Assembly: GCA_022448345.1 (NCBI GenBank)
Contig: JAKVCB010000014.1
Coordinates: forward strand, 1-47,669
Source of the DNA: Pirellulales bacterium
Lineage (GTDB): Bacteria > Planctomycetota > Planctomycetia > Pirellulales > Lacipirellulaceae
Length of the DNA: 47,669 bases
Direction of reading: 5' to 3'
In this document: positions 1 to 10,400 of the stretch, one piece after another
How the letters are laid out: the number at the start of each line of letters is the position of its first letter
How positions within the stretch are numbered: the first letter of the stretch is position 1
The notes under the pieces: generated by a model
Databases searched by the model: none
What the model was told of the DNA's origin: nothing
Seen by the model: the letters and a program-made list of their open reading frames with translations, nothing else
Position numbers and translations under genes: made by a program

Positions 1-901
1 AGTTGGCCTGTTCCTCGGCAGTAGCCAGGGGGGTTTGGGTGTTGAGCGTGAATGCAAAATCTTCGTACTCGCCTTTTTTGACATTATTCAGGATGTTGTG
101 AAAGAAGGCCGTGAAGCGGTAATAATCCCGCTGACTGATAGGATCGATCTTGTGATCATGACAGCGGGCGCAGTTGATCGTTAACCCAAGGAAAACTTCG
201 CTGGTGGTGCTGACCACGTCGTCAAGATGGTCATAGTAGGCCTGGAGTGGATCGACCGGTTCGTCGTCCCACAGGCCAAGACGATAATAACCCGTGGCAA
301 TGACCGTTTCGTAAGATCGCTCGGAAATTTCATCACCGGCCAGCTGCTCGCGGATAAATTGGTCGTACGGTTTATCGTCGTTGAAACTCCGAATGACGTA
401 ATCCCTGTATTTCCATGCATTGGGTTTGGGGTTATCCCGCTCGTAGCTGTCGGTTTCGGCGTAGCGGACCAGGTCAAGCCAATGACGGCCCCAACGTTCC
501 CCATACTGGGGAGAGTTAAGCAAGTGGTCGATCATCTCTTCGTAGGCAGCACCCGATGAGTCGTTGGCCGCTACCCGAGTGAGGTGGGCTTCGACCTGCT
601 CTGGTGAGGGAGGCAACCCGGTAAGATCGTAGTAAGCCCGACGCAACAAAGCAGATCGATCGGCCGGTGGAGCAGGCGTCAGACCTGCCGACTCAAGGCG
701 AGAGAGAATAAATCGATCGATCGGGTTGCGAACCCACTTTTGCTGCTTGACGTCTGGCGGGGTTGGCGAGCTAACGGGTTGAAAGGCCCAGTGTGAGTGG
801 TCCACTGCTGGTAGAAAGTCTGGCAGCGAAGTGGCTAGACAATTGCCGACAAGCAACAACAGGAGAGGGTGGCGCAAAATTCTCTTCGGACTACCAATCA
901 T
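1..901 (-). CDS. DUF1549 (PSCyt2) domain protein, 3' end outside window
   Basis: Translating the minus strand from the ATG at 901 gives an open frame to the window edge (300 codons, no stop). The N-terminus looks like a signal peptide (basic start, then a leucine run). The following sequence is a DUF1549 domain: the [10 protein letters not shown] block, [30 protein letters not shown] and the haem-like [11 protein letters not shown] motif. In the family a DUF1553 domain usually follows; here it would lie left of the window. These proteins are exported and abundant in planctomycetes, often beside DUF1501 genes; their biochemical role is not established. No PSCyt1 cytochrome module precedes DUF1549 here. 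Domain identity is secure, function is not. Confidence 0.88.
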   Translation of the reverse strand, partial: MIGSPKRILRHPLLLLLVGNCLATSLPDFLPAVDHSHWAFQPVSSPTPPDVKQQKWVRNPIDRFILSRLESAGLTPAPPADRSALLRRAYYDLTGLPPSPEQVEAHLTRVAANDSSGAAYEEMIDHLLNSPQYGERWGRHWLDLVRYAETDSYERDNPKPNAWKYRDYVIRSFNDDKPYDQFIREQLAGDEISERSYETVIATGYYRLGLWDDEPVDPLQAYYDHLDDVVSTTSEVFLGLTINCARCHDHKIDPISQRDYYRFTAFFHNILNNVKKGEYEDFAFTLNTQTPLATAEEQAN

Positions 902-1310
902 CAAAATATTGAAACAGCCAAAGGGAAAAATGAAAATAGGTTACCGTAGCAGATACCACCAATAAGCGGATTGACACATCCGCCAAACCTTAATCTACCA
1001 AGAGCCAAAAATGCATGCAAACCAGCCAGTAAAAGAAGTGTGCCTTCTGCCTGTATTTGTTCCTTGCGGATACGGGTTTCAGATTCATGACTGACCGAAA
1101 CTATTTCCCCAGGGTTGTTATTGGCACTAGGCGCCCACTTGTAACGGGACTGGTAAATCGGTGACAAGGGTAACTGGTGCAGGTTGAGTTGTTTGCACAG
1201 CGATGGCCACGAGAAAGAATTTGGTGGTAGAATTCTGTCGTTGTTTGGTGGTAGAATCCTGTCGTTGATGGAACCCAATTTAATTTTTTCACTTTCCAGT
1301 TGAGTATGGT
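902..1310. other. Divergent intergenic region with tandem repeat and a doubtful ORF
   Basis: This gap separates the minus-strand DUF1549 gene from the plus-strand sugar importer and so should hold both promoters, but I see no convincing -35/-10 pair. It contains the 24-bp tandem repeat at 1220-1267. A minus-strand frame of 125 codons (1278 to 901) ends in a TGATG overlap with the DUF1549 start. Its N-terminal part is the translated repeat and its C-terminal part is hydrophobic. It resembles no family I know and is probably chance. Confidence 0.5.
1220..1267. repeat. 24-bp tandem repeat, two copies
   Basis: Two adjacent 24-bp units (1220-1243 and 1244-1267) differ at one position (aattct versus aatcct). 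The second copy ends 43 bp before the binding-protein start codon. It may be a simple duplication in the leader or promoter region of the importer operon; no function can be read from it. Confidence 0.9.
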
Positions 1311-2345
1311 ATGGTTCGACAACTCTTTTTTCTATTTCTGTTTTTGATGGGTGCGACCTTGTTTTCCGGTTGCCAGCGGTCGGAGGATGATCGTCCTACT
1401 ATCGGTTACGTTACCAATGGTATCGCTTCATTTTGGGTGATTGCCGACAGGGGAGCCCGTGACGCGGCTGGTGATCACGACGCGCAGGTTGAAGTACGGA
1501 TGCCACCCAGTGGCGTAAGCGATCAAAAACGAATGGTTCAAGATTTGATTGCCACGGGGGTCGACGGTATTGCGATCAGTCCTATCGACCCTGACAACCA
1601 GGGCGACTTGCTCGATGAGATTGCCCAACACGCAATTTTGATAACCCAAGATTCTGATGCGCCCGAGAGCAAACGGCTGTGCTACGTGGGGATGGATAAT
1701 TACGTAGCAGGTCGCATGTGTGGCAAACTGGTCAAGGATGCAATCCCGGAGGGGGGCAGTGTGGTCATCTTCATCGGGCGGCTTGCCCAGGAAAATGGCC
1801 GCTTGCGACGGCAAGGCGTGATTGACGAATTATTGGACCGCACGGAAGATCCAACACGGTATGACAGTCCTGCCGTAGGTGAGTTGAAGGGCGCAAAATA
1901 CACGGTCCTTGACACGCGGGTCGACGACTTCGATTTCCCCAAGGCCAAGGCCCAGGCCCAGGAGATCATTACGCGATTTCCAGACGTCGACTGTATGGTT
2001 GGCTTGTTTGCTTACAACCCACCGCTCATACTCGAGGCAGTGCGGGAAGCACGAAAACTCAATCAAATCAAGATTGTCGGCTTTGACGAAGATGAAGCGA
2101 CGTTAGAGGGCATCACAGGTGGCGGAATTTTTGGAACGATTGTCCAAAACCCTTACCGTTACGGGTACGAGTCGGTACGAATTCTTGCCGGTTTGGCACG
2201 CGACGATAAAAGCGTGTTGCCAGAGAATGCATTTCTTAACATTGAGGCACGTCGCATCACCGAGGAGAATGTCGACGAGTTCTGGGCAGAATTGAAGCAG
2301 TTGACTTCCGAAGAACCTGCCAAAACAGACTCCTCCGACAAGTGA
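1311..2345 (+). CDS. Sugar ABC transporter substrate-binding lipoprotein (RbsB-like)
   Basis: A 344-residue periplasmic binding protein of the ribose/galactose type (Peripla_BP_4-like). The N-terminus has a hydrophobic signal and a lipobox ending FSGC at Cys21, so it is probably a lipoprotein. Visible family blocks include the [13 protein letters not shown] opening strand, the [11 protein letters not shown] stretch and the late [15 protein letters not shown] strand. It is the first gene of a binding protein-ATPase-permease set, 13 bp ahead of the ATPase gene. The family captures a monosaccharide or similar polyol for import; the ligand cannot be told from the sequence. No kinase, isomerase or regulator lies in the operon, so the substrate remains open. 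Confidence 0.9.
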   Translation: MVRQLFFLFLFLMGATLFSGCQRSEDDRPTIGYVTNGIASFWVIADRGARDAAGDHDAQVEVRMPPSGVSDQKRMVQDLIATGVDGIAISPIDPDNQGDLLDEIAQHAILITQDSDAPESKRLCYVGMDNYVAGRMCGKLVKDAIPEGGSVVIFIGRLAQENGRLRRQGVIDELLDRTEDPTRYDSPAVGELKGAKYTVLDTRVDDFDFPKAKAQAQEIITRFPDVDCMVGLFAYNPPLILEAVREARKLNQIKIVGFDEDEATLEGITGGGIFGTIVQNPYRYGYESVRILAGLARDDKSVLPENAFLNIEARRITEENVDEFWAELKQLTSEEPAKTDSSDK

Positions 2346-2358
2346 GGGTGACCGGCCT

Positions 2359-3897
2359 GTGGTTATCAATCGATTGACGCCGCTGCTTGAAGCGCGCCAG
2401 GTCACCAAGCGTTTTCCGGGCGTGACCGCTTTGCGCCAAGTAGGGCTCACCCTTGCTCGAGGTGAGGTGCTGGCGGTTATCGGTGAGAATGGGGCTGGCA
2501 AGAGTACCCTGATGAAAATCCTGGCTGGGATTCAGCAGCCGGACGAGGGTGAAATTTTCATGGATGGGGAGCCGACGGCGATTGATTCGGTTCACACGGC
2601 ACTTCACCGTGGGATTGCCCTGATTCATCAAGAACTTAACTTGGCGGCCAATCTTTCGGTTGGCGCAAACATTTATCTTGGTCGTGAACCGCGGCGCTGG
2701 GGGATGATTGACAGTAATCAGATTCACCAAGATGCTCGCCTGGTCCTGGGGAAAGTCGGCTTGTCGGTCGATCCTCGCGTGGTTGCCGGTCAGCTGTCCA
2801 TTGGCCGTCAGCAACTGGTAGAAATTGCCCGTGCTCTCTCGGTGGGGGCTCGTGTTCTGATCATGGATGAACCGACTTCCAGCCTCTCCCAGCAGGAAAC
2901 AGAAACGCTTTTTGATGTGGTGCGGCAACTTCGGGATGACGGGGTCAGTATCATTTATATTTCCCATCGATTGGGAGAAGTGCGTGAACTGGCAGATCGA
3001 GTCACCGTGTTGCGCGATGGCGAATTGGCTGGCGAACTTCCGCGGGATGAAATTGATCACGATCGTATGGTCCGTCTGATGGTGGGCCGCGACATTTCAC
3101 GACTTCATGTGCGTCAGCCCCGCACGCCGGGGGCGGAGGCAATCGGTGTGGAGGGCGTTGTGGTTCCAGGTCGTCCGCAGCACCGCCTCAGTTTTGCAGT
3201 AAGGGCGGGCGAGATTGTGGGAGTTGCAGGACTTGTGGGCGCTGGACGAACGGAGTTGCTTCAGGTTCTCTTTGGTGTCGTTCCTGCAGTTGCGGGGACC
3301 ATCTGCGTGGCTGGGAAAAAGATTAAGCCTCGCAGCCCGTTCGATGCGATGAGTGCGGGAATTGCACTGGTGCCCGAAGATCGAAAATCGCAGGGGCTGA
3401 TTTTACAAATGGCGGTAAAAACCAACATTAGTCTTGCTAGCGTTTATCAGCAGCGGTGTGCAGGGGTACTGCTTAACGATGCATTTGAGCGACGTGAGAC
3501 GGCGCGCATGATAGATCGGCTCCGCATCAAAACGCCGAGTGATCAGCAACCGGTTCAGTACCTCTCCGGAGGCAATCAGCAAAAGGTTGTGCTGGGGAAG
3601 TGGCTTTCATTGGAACCACGCGTGTTGTTGTTGGATGAGCCAACGCGTGGTGTTGACGTTGGAGCCAAGCAGGAAATTTATCAACTGATGGAAGAGCTCG
3701 CCGGCAAAGGAGTCGCTATTTTGTTTGTGAGCAGCGAAATGGAAGAGATTTTGCGGATGTCTGACCGTACCCTCGTCATGCATGAGGGAGCGATCATGGG
3801 AGAACTTTCGCGTGACCAATTATCTGAGGAGCGGGTCATGCAATTGGCTACCGGGTTGCGTCAGCTCAGTAAGGCAGGCCTGGAACAAGAAACCTGA
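2359..3897 (+). CDS. Sugar ABC transporter ATP-binding protein, two ATPase domains (RbsA/MglA-like)
   Basis: A 512-residue tandem ABC ATPase that powers sugar import at the inner face of the cytoplasmic membrane. Domain 1 has Walker [10 protein letters not shown] near residues 42-50, signature LSIGRQQ and Walker [10 protein letters not shown] near 165. Domain 2 has the degenerate Walker [10 protein letters not shown] near 291-299, typical of the second half of RbsA-type proteins, signature LSGGNQQK near 400 and Walker [12 protein letters not shown] near 423. The start is GTG at 2359, with a GAGGG stretch about 10 bp upstream. Length and domain order are normal for the family. It sits between the binding protein and the permease, with 17 bp to the latter. 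Confidence 0.93.
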   Translation: MVINRLTPLLEARQVTKRFPGVTALRQVGLTLARGEVLAVIGENGAGKSTLMKILAGIQQPDEGEIFMDGEPTAIDSVHTALHRGIALIHQELNLAANLSVGANIYLGREPRRWGMIDSNQIHQDARLVLGKVGLSVDPRVVAGQLSIGRQQLVEIARALSVGARVLIMDEPTSSLSQQETETLFDVVRQLRDDGVSIIYISHRLGEVRELADRVTVLRDGELAGELPRDEIDHDRMVRLMVGRDISRLHVRQPRTPGAEAIGVEGVVVPGRPQHRLSFAVRAGEIVGVAGLVGAGRTELLQVLFGVVPAVAGTICVAGKKIKPRSPFDAMSAGIALVPEDRKSQGLILQMAVKTNISLASVYQQRCAGVLLNDAFERRETARMIDRLRIKTPSDQQPVQYLSGGNQQKVVLGKWLSLEPRVLLLDEPTRGVDVGAKQEIYQLMEELAGKGVAILFVSSEMEEILRMSDRTLVMHEGAIMGELSRDQLSEERVMQLATGLRQLSKAGLEQET

Positions 3898-3914
3898 CTG
3901 GCAGTAGATAAGTC

Positions 3915-4913
3915 ATGAAAAAAAACCTGGGTATTTTAGTCCTATTTGGCATGGTGTTCATTGCGACGGCGATGTGCAGTGGTAACTTTTTGAGTGCCTA
4001 CAACCTTGAGAACCTTATCCTGCGTGCTTCACTGTACGGCATCATTGGGATTGGCGTATCGTTTGTGATCATCAGTGGGGGCATTGATCTTTCCATTGGT
4101 TCGGTCATCGGATTGATCGGTTGCCTTTACCCGATGATGATTGTCGAGTGGGGGGTTCCTGTATGGACAGGATTGTTGCTGGTGCTTCTGATTGCATCCT
4201 GTATTGGAGTGCTGCATGGGTTATTGATCACCCAACTGAAATTGCAGCCTTTTGTGGTCACGCTGTGTGGCTTGCTTGTTTACCGCGGAATTGCCCGCTG
4301 GATGACCGGTGACACCACGCTTGGATTTGGTAGCGATTATGCATCACTGAGGTGGCTTGCGATTGGAAAAATTCCCACCGGTCTGGGCAACTTTCATCTA
4401 CCTGTACCGCTGGTCATTTTGATTGTGCTTGGCGTCCTGGCCGCGATACTACTGAATCGAACCATCTTTGGCCGCTACCTGTTGGCGCTGGGAAATAATG
4501 AACAGGCTGCCCGCTACAGTGGAATTAACACCTCAGGGGTGATTATCAGTACTTACATGATTTGTTCCTTGGTTGCAGGTTTAGGGGGAGTACTTTTTGC
4601 ACTGGATGTAAATTCGATTCAACCGGCCGGGTTTGGAAGTTTCTACGAACTTTATGCAATTGCGGCGGCCGTACTGGGTGGATGTAGCCTGAGAGGCGGT
4701 GAAGGATCAATCTTCGGAGTGATTATTGGTGCGGCGATCATGCAACTCCTCTACAACTCCATTGGTGTGCTGGGAATTCAGACCACGTTGGAATACGCCG
4801 TCATCGGTATCGTGATTTTGTTGGGAGTCATGGCCGATGAAATTGTACGGCGCATTGCCGCCCGACGGCGGGCGGATCAGCAGGCCGCGACTTCGGCGCA
4901 GCCAGAAAAGTAG
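3915..4913 (+). CDS. Sugar ABC transporter permease (RbsC-like)
   Basis: A 332-residue polytopic membrane protein of the branched-chain/ribose permease family, with many hydrophobic helices. The family block FVIISGGIDLSIGSVIGL lies near residue 50, and the GRYLLALGNNEQAARYSGI cytoplasmic loop, which contacts the ATPase in this family, near residues 190-208. A late AAAVLGGCSLRGGEGS block is also characteristic. It closes the operon that begins with the lipoprotein and presumably forms a homodimeric channel with the double ATPase. The C-terminus is basic (RRIAARRRADQQ). The convergent RidA-like gene follows after 210 bp; a weak 5-bp hairpin at 4985-5000 has no T-run, so I do not call a terminator. 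Confidence 0.92.
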   Translation: MKKNLGILVLFGMVFIATAMCSGNFLSAYNLENLILRASLYGIIGIGVSFVIISGGIDLSIGSVIGLIGCLYPMMIVEWGVPVWTGLLLVLLIASCIGVLHGLLITQLKLQPFVVTLCGLLVYRGIARWMTGDTTLGFGSDYASLRWLAIGKIPTGLGNFHLPVPLVILIVLGVLAAILLNRTIFGRYLLALGNNEQAARYSGINTSGVIISTYMICSLVAGLGGVLFALDVNSIQPAGFGSFYELYAIAAAVLGGCSLRGGEGSIFGVIIGAAIMQLLYNSIGVLGIQTTLEYAVIGIVILLGVMADEIVRRIAARRRADQQAATSAQPEK

Positions 4914-5123
4914 CCGGTTAGCGCCATTGCGATGACGTTCGTTTGTAGCCGGCTTGTAAGCCAATAGATTTTGGGAGAATCACGGGGCCTTACCGGGCCC
5001 TGTTACCTGAGATCAAAGCGGGTGTGCAAAAGGCTGGCCAGCGGTACCCCCGAGATCTCAAACAGGGTGTCATGATCCTGCGGTGCTGCTGTTGATTTCA
5101 AATGTCAAAAGGTGGTCCTGGTC

Positions 5124-5564
5124 TCAGGTGCTGATTTCAAAGATGGCCTCAATCTCCACAGCCGCTCCGGTGGGTAGTGCGGCAAAGCCCAGTGCGCTGC
5201 GTGCATGATAGCCTGCCCCATCTTTGCCATAGAGTTGGTGCAGCAGGTCCGATGCGCCATTGATGATCAGGTGTTGGTCGGTAAAGTCGGGCGCCGAATA
5301 GACACAACCGAGCAGTTTCAAGACCCGCAGGCCCTCCAGCGTTCCGTGCGTGTTGTAAACAGAGCGGAGGATTTTTCTGGCACAGTCGGCCGCAGCTTCA
5401 TAGCCTTGCTCGACGGTGACATTTTTTCCCAACACGCCTGTCAGGTCGCTGGTGTGACCGGAGGTGATCAAAAGGTTGCCACTCCGAACACACAGGTTCA
5501 AGTAACCAGGTTCAATGGGTTCAAAAGAAACGCCCAGTTCCTGGGCTTTTTGGTCGATAGTCAT
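5124..5564 (-). CDS. RidA/YjgF-family protein
   Basis: A 146-residue cytosolic protein of the RidA/YjgF/Rid superfamily. Characterised RidA members hydrolyse reactive enamines and imines made by PLP enzymes; others have different or unknown roles. The C-terminal signature ARSALGFAALPTGAAVEIEA carries the family arginine and the Glu of the last strand. The GNLLITSGHTSD strand and the EQGYEAAADCARKIL helix are also typical. It belongs to the longer, YjgF-like branch of about 150 residues, so deaminase activity is an inference. The ATG at 5564 has no obvious ribosome-binding site. It is convergent with the sugar permease and 343 bp from the next gene upstream, so probably monocistronic. Confidence 0.85.
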   Translation of the reverse strand: MTIDQKAQELGVSFEPIEPGYLNLCVRSGNLLITSGHTSDLTGVLGKNVTVEQGYEAAADCARKILRSVYNTHGTLEGLRVLKLLGCVYSAPDFTDQHLIINGASDLLHQLYGKDGAGYHARSALGFAALPTGAAVEIEAIFEIST

Positions 5565-5907
5565 GGCATGGCTTTCTGGATGTGGGTGATTTCTTTTTCC
5601 CGCCGCGCGGGATGAGGTTTCATGGATGAAGAGGTTTTAGACTTCCGGAGGGCGTGTGGCAAGTGGTCAGTGGGATCGTTTAGAGGGTTACGGGTCCGTG
5701 TTTTACCGAAAATGGCGATCGAGCGGGTGCGGCTCTGCGGAGTCCCTGGCGAACTGCAATGCTGGTGGTCCGCTGCGGTGGCCAGCTGGCGCAAGTGTCC
5801 ATGTTAGAAAAACAAGTTGCCAGTTTGGACAAAGAGGCTGAGCGCGCCTCACCGAGGAAGGGGTGGGCATTGCCGGGCGCAGCCAGCTGCAACACCCGAT
5901 CTCGTGC
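5565..5907. other. Intergenic region, no gene recognised
   Basis: This stretch upstream of the RidA-like gene and downstream of a DUF1501 gene should hold the RidA promoter and the end of the DUF1501 transcript. I see no convincing gene on either strand. A short GC hairpin (CCCGC-CGC-GCGGG, 5599-5611) lies in the RidA leader but has no T-run on the correct side. Confidence 0.5.
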
Positions 5908-7377
5908 TTATGAGAAAAGGGCGGTGATCGCTTTTGCCTTGACGAGTTCCCGAGGTTGGTTGAGGTGATTCATCACCATGGTTTCCGGATCAATTCCAAA
6001 GCCATGGTAAATCGAAGCAAGCAATTCCGAGGGATGGACCGCATCATCGACCGGTGCCGAGCCGGTTGCATCGCTCTTGCCGTGTACGTAACCCTGTTTG
6101 GTTCCAGCCCCGGCGACAATCCCCGTGTAGCAGTAGGGCCAGTGGTCACGGCCATCGGCGCTATTAGAATTTCCACTGGTGCTTACCCCTTTTTGCGGGC
6201 TGCGTCCGAATTCACCCACAGCAACAACCAGCGTTTCCTCCAGCAAACCTCGGGAGTCCATGTCTTCAATCAAGGTGGAGAGGCCCGCGTCGAGCATGGG
6301 CCCCGACTGGTTTTTCATGCGCTTGGTCAAATCCTGATGGTGATCCCAGGAATGGTTGTCTGAGTTGGCGACCTTTGGCCAGACGACCTCAACTACGCGG
6401 GTTCCGGCTTCCACAAGACGACGGGCCAGCAGGCAACTTTGACCAAACGTGGTGCGGCCATATTTGTCGCGGAGAGCGCCTGGTTCTTGCTGGAGATCAA
6501 ATGCCTCCCGGGCTCGACCTGAGAGGATCAACTGAAGCGCCTGGTTGTAGTATTGGTCGAGGTTTTCGCCAGCCAGCGATTTTTCGAGTTCAGCGGCGCT
6601 CTTGCTCACCAACTCGCGAAGTTGGGCACGCCGTTGGAGGCGGACAGAGAACATATCCTGGCGCATGGTAAGATCATCGATCTGAATACGGTCCATCTTT
6701 TCCATATCCATGTCATCGCCATCAGGATAGAGCGTGTATGGGTCAAACGCTTTTCCCAGGAATCCGGCCGTTCCCCCTTTTCCGACCACGTTGCTTTCCT
6801 GCAGCGGACGTGGCAACATCACGAAGGGCAACATGGGTTCATCAAGAGGGCGCAGGTGGACAATATTGGAACCAAAATTGGGAAAGTCTTTTGGGCTGGG
6901 AGGTTCCAACTGGCCCGAGGGGCTCACCTTGTCGGTTGTGTAGCCGGTCATCATCTGGTAGATGGCGGCAGTATGGTTGAAAAGACCATTGGGCGAGTAA
7001 CTCATTGACCGGATCATCGTGAATCGATCGTTCAGTTGCGACAGTCGCGGCAGAATTTCGGTGAACTGGACTCCTGGGATTTTGGTGGAAATTGTTTTGT
7101 AAGCACTCCGCACGTTGTCGGGTACGTTTTCTTTGGGATCCCAAAGATCGAGGTGACTTGGCCCTCCCTGTAGATAAAGCAGGATGATGCTTTTGGCCTT
7201 TCCCCAGCCTGGTCCGCCCTGGTGGCCAATCGTGTTAGCGGCGGCTTGCAGTTGGAGCATTGGCGCCAGTGACAAGCCGAACATGCCAGCCCCGCCAATC
7301 CGCATTACGTCGCGCCGGGTGGGACGCAAGTGCGGGTCGCACAGATCTTTAGCTTTTGATCCGGTAATGCAAAACAT
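5908..7377 (-). CDS. DUF1501 protein, Tat-exported
   Basis: A 489-residue protein of the DUF1501 family, which has an alkaline-phosphatase/sulfatase-like fold but no established reaction. A twin-arginine signal ([17 protein letters not shown]) near residues 19-36 predicts folded export. Family motifs seen are [17 protein letters not shown] near residues 66-82, GEFGRSPQ and [10 protein letters not shown] in the C-terminal half, and a [20 protein letters not shown]-type ending. It starts 89 bp downstream of the 2071-residue DUF1549/DUF1553 protein on the same strand, the usual order of this planctomycete pair, so co-transcription is likely. The two products probably act together at the cell surface or periplasm. 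Confidence 0.88.
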   Translation of the reverse strand: MFCITGSKAKDLCDPHLRPTRRDVMRIGGAGMFGLSLAPMLQLQAAANTIGHQGGPGWGKAKSIILLYLQGGPSHLDLWDPKENVPDNVRSAYKTISTKIPGVQFTEILPRLSQLNDRFTMIRSMSYSPNGLFNHTAAIYQMMTGYTTDKVSPSGQLEPPSPKDFPNFGSNIVHLRPLDEPMLPFVMLPRPLQESNVVGKGGTAGFLGKAFDPYTLYPDGDDMDMEKMDRIQIDDLTMRQDMFSVRLQRRAQLRELVSKSAAELEKSLAGENLDQYYNQALQLILSGRAREAFDLQQEPGALRDKYGRTTFGQSCLLARRLVEAGTRVVEVVWPKVANSDNHSWDHHQDLTKRMKNQSGPMLDAGLSTLIEDMDSRGLLEETLVVAVGEFGRSPQKGVSTSGNSNSADGRDHWPYCYTGIVAGAGTKQGYVHGKSDATGSAPVDDAVHPSELLASIYHGFGIDPETMVMNHLNQPRELVKAKAITALFS

Positions 7378-7466
7378 AAAAATGCTCGCTAGTCGTACAG
7401 GATAGTTCAGGCCAAATCCGAAAACAGCAAAGGGCGTGGCCAGCTTCTCAAAAATTCAGGCCGTGG

Positions 7467-10400
7467 TCAGTGATTGTACAGGAATTCAGGACTGTTAATC
7501 AGGGCCCAGGCAATATCCTGAGCTCCCGTGAGCCTCTGGCGAGACAATTGCTCGGTACTCAACTTGGCAGCTCGGCGGAGCTCTGCCAGGGTTGGGTCAA
7601 CCGGTGGTGATTTTTCCAGGTCGGCAATCCGCTTTTTCAGCCGGACCGTCTCAGCATTGGGCAGAACGGGTGTTTCTGCGTCGGTCACTTTTGTTTGGTG
7701 ATCGAGGTATTCTTGCTGTTGGTTAAGGTAGTAGGTTCGTAAAACTTCCTGCTGTTCTGAAGACCGCTCGTTGGGGGTCAGCTGAACCAGGTTGAGAATA
7801 TGTTCGGGTACACCGAATGAAATTGGACGAGGCGAACGGGTGACCCCAACCCGGAAGCGGCCCAGTTTGAACTGGCCTTTGTAGTAGTTTTGAATGAGCT
7901 GCAGACGGAGGAGTCCTTTTCCCTCGGCAGCATAATCTTTGGTTGTTTCGAAAATGGCCACATGGTCCTCGCCCGTGTGTGGGGCAATTCCCCATCCGTT
8001 GGTACGGTCATCGGTGACGCCATCAATGGCCTCTTCGATGGGATAGTCCTTTTGATGGACATCGGACTCTGCTTTTTGAAATTTATGGAGTGTGAATTCA
8101 GGGGCCGCTGATTGAACGAGCCGAATTGCGTCAATTTCAATTTTTTGACCGCCTCCTATCAGGCCGAGTCGTAACCGGAGAAGGGGCGATTTTGGTTCAA
8201 AATAAATCCGGTAAGTTCGCCAGGGTTGATCTCCCGGAGTCACTTTGCGGTCTATCCATCGCCCTGCTACAAAATTGGCTTCGTCGACAGTTTGCCACCA
8301 TACTTGGACTTTCGTTTCGGACGCGAGTTTTGCGGTCAATTCAAGGGCCAAGGGACCTGGAGGTGCTGCGGTTTTGATCGACAACTGGTGATTTTCTTTT
8401 TCGTGTTCAACCAACAAGCGGCCCTGGTCAACAGTCACAACAGTTTCGTTTTCGGCGATCCATCCATCAGTCGACTCTGGAAAATCCCAGGCGTCGATGA
8501 GTGGTTGTGGTGTGGACAACTGAGAGGCTGTTTCTAATTGAAGTTCGCTGAGCACAAAATTTCCGTTGGCAGCCCGGCCCGGTCCGCTGCCAGGAAAACG
8601 CTCATCGGCCAGGGGTTCCAGGCGAATTCCGGTAATGTTATTCAAGTGAGTCGGTGCGATGAAATGGTAGGTTGCCGGTGGGCCTTCGGGTCCTTCAACC
8701 ACGACGCTGCGGTCAGGGTTGACCTTGAACTCGGTTTTATAAGTCGCGGTGACTTCGATCGGATTTAAAGGACTCCAGACGGTGATTGCCTTTTCCCATT
8801 CGTTCTGGCGTTCTGCGAGTGTTGTGATGATGGATTCCAAAGCGGCCTTAGTGTCAATGATCCGTTGCTGGCGCTCGGCTTCCAGCCTTTTGCGTTCAGG
8901 TGCGATCTCAAGTGTATGCTTTGCAAGTTTGTCTTGCAGCACAGCAATCTCCTTGGATCGCTGCTCGGTATACTTGCCAAGCTGAACCTGCCACTCTTGT
9001 TCCTTGATTTGTAGTTGATCGAGTAGTGTTTCATGGTCGCGGTTAATTTGACGAAACACTTCCTGGACGCTGTCTCTTTCTTGCTGCTGCACAGGGCGGT
9101 TAAGAATTCTCAGAAAAAGTTCTTCAATGAGCTGCTCATTGTCTGGTTGTTGGGCAACCATTTTTGCGATGGCGCCTTCTGTGTGGTTGACGGCATCGCC
9201 GACGGTTGCTCCATTGATCATCGCCATGACCGGTCCCATTTGGAGCTCGTTGGTCCGTTCGCACTCGCAAGCGCTTTGGCGCGGGGGCCGACCTAAATTG
9301 TTGAGAAACCCGTCGGGAAGTTGAATTCCCACGTCCGGCAACGAAGCGGCGCGGGTTCCAGCGGGAAGCCCGGGAAAACTCGAAGGGGCCCCGGTCGTAT
9401 GGTAGATGGCGTCGTAAAGGACTTCTGCTGGAAGACGCCGCGGTCGGGCATGCGAATAATTGATCACGTCATCTTCGTTGAATCGATTTTGGGACAGGGA
9501 AAGTTGATAGGTGCGGGAGTGGCAGATGAGGCGCACCAGGTTCTGGGTGTCGAAGCCGCTTGCAATGAATTGTTCGGTAAGCCAGTCGAGTAGCTCGGGA
9601 TTCGAGGGTGGGTTTCCAGCCCGGATGTCATCGATGGGTTCAATCAGCCCTCGGCCCGTTAAATAGGCCCAGATTCGGTTGGCGTAGCTGCGGGCGAAAT
9701 AGTGATTTTCGGGAGAGGTAATCCAAGCGGCTAGAAGTTCGCGACGGGTGGCATTGTCCGCGGATTTGTGTTCACATTCAAATGGAAACTCGGGTGAGGC
9801 TATTTCTCCTGTGCGGAGGTGCTTGATCTCACCTTCGGGTTTGGTGAATACCACCTCGTAGAGAGGCTTGGCAGACTCGACTGCAGTTCCTTTAATCTCT
9901 TTGTCTTCGCTGGCGGGATCCTTCTTCAGGCCAACCCGCGCAAAAAATGCCGAAAGTTGGTAGTACTGATCCTGGGTCCATCTTTCGAACGGATGGTCGT
10001 GACATTTGTTACAGTTGAAACGGGTCGCCAGAAACAGGTGGGTGGTATTTTCCATCGTCGCTTCGGGTTCGCGCAAGATCTTGTAATAGGATCCGGCCGG
10101 ATTGTCTTTGGTGGAACCGTTTGCGGTGATCAGTTCGCGGGCAAACTGGTCGTAAGGCCTGTTTTCCTGGACTGCAGTACGAATCCAGTTGCGAAAAGAT
10201 TCTGCTCCCTCCCGGCCAAGGAACTTGCTGTTGACCTGCAGCAGGTCAGCCCACTTGTTGGTCCAATGTTCCAGGTACTCTGGTCCTCCGACAAGTTGAT
10301 CGATCAATTCGTCGCGTTTCCAATGAGAGTCGTGTGAGTCGGAGATAAAGGTTTCGATTTGCTCAATCGTAGGCGGCAATCCGGTAAGGTCCAGGTAGAT

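Noticed and set aside
4985-5000. Hairpin after the sugar permease as a terminator
   Set aside because: Only a 5-bp stem without a T-tract.
5599-5611. GC hairpin as a terminator
   Set aside because: No T-run follows it on either strand at the position needed, and it lies in the leader of the RidA-like gene.
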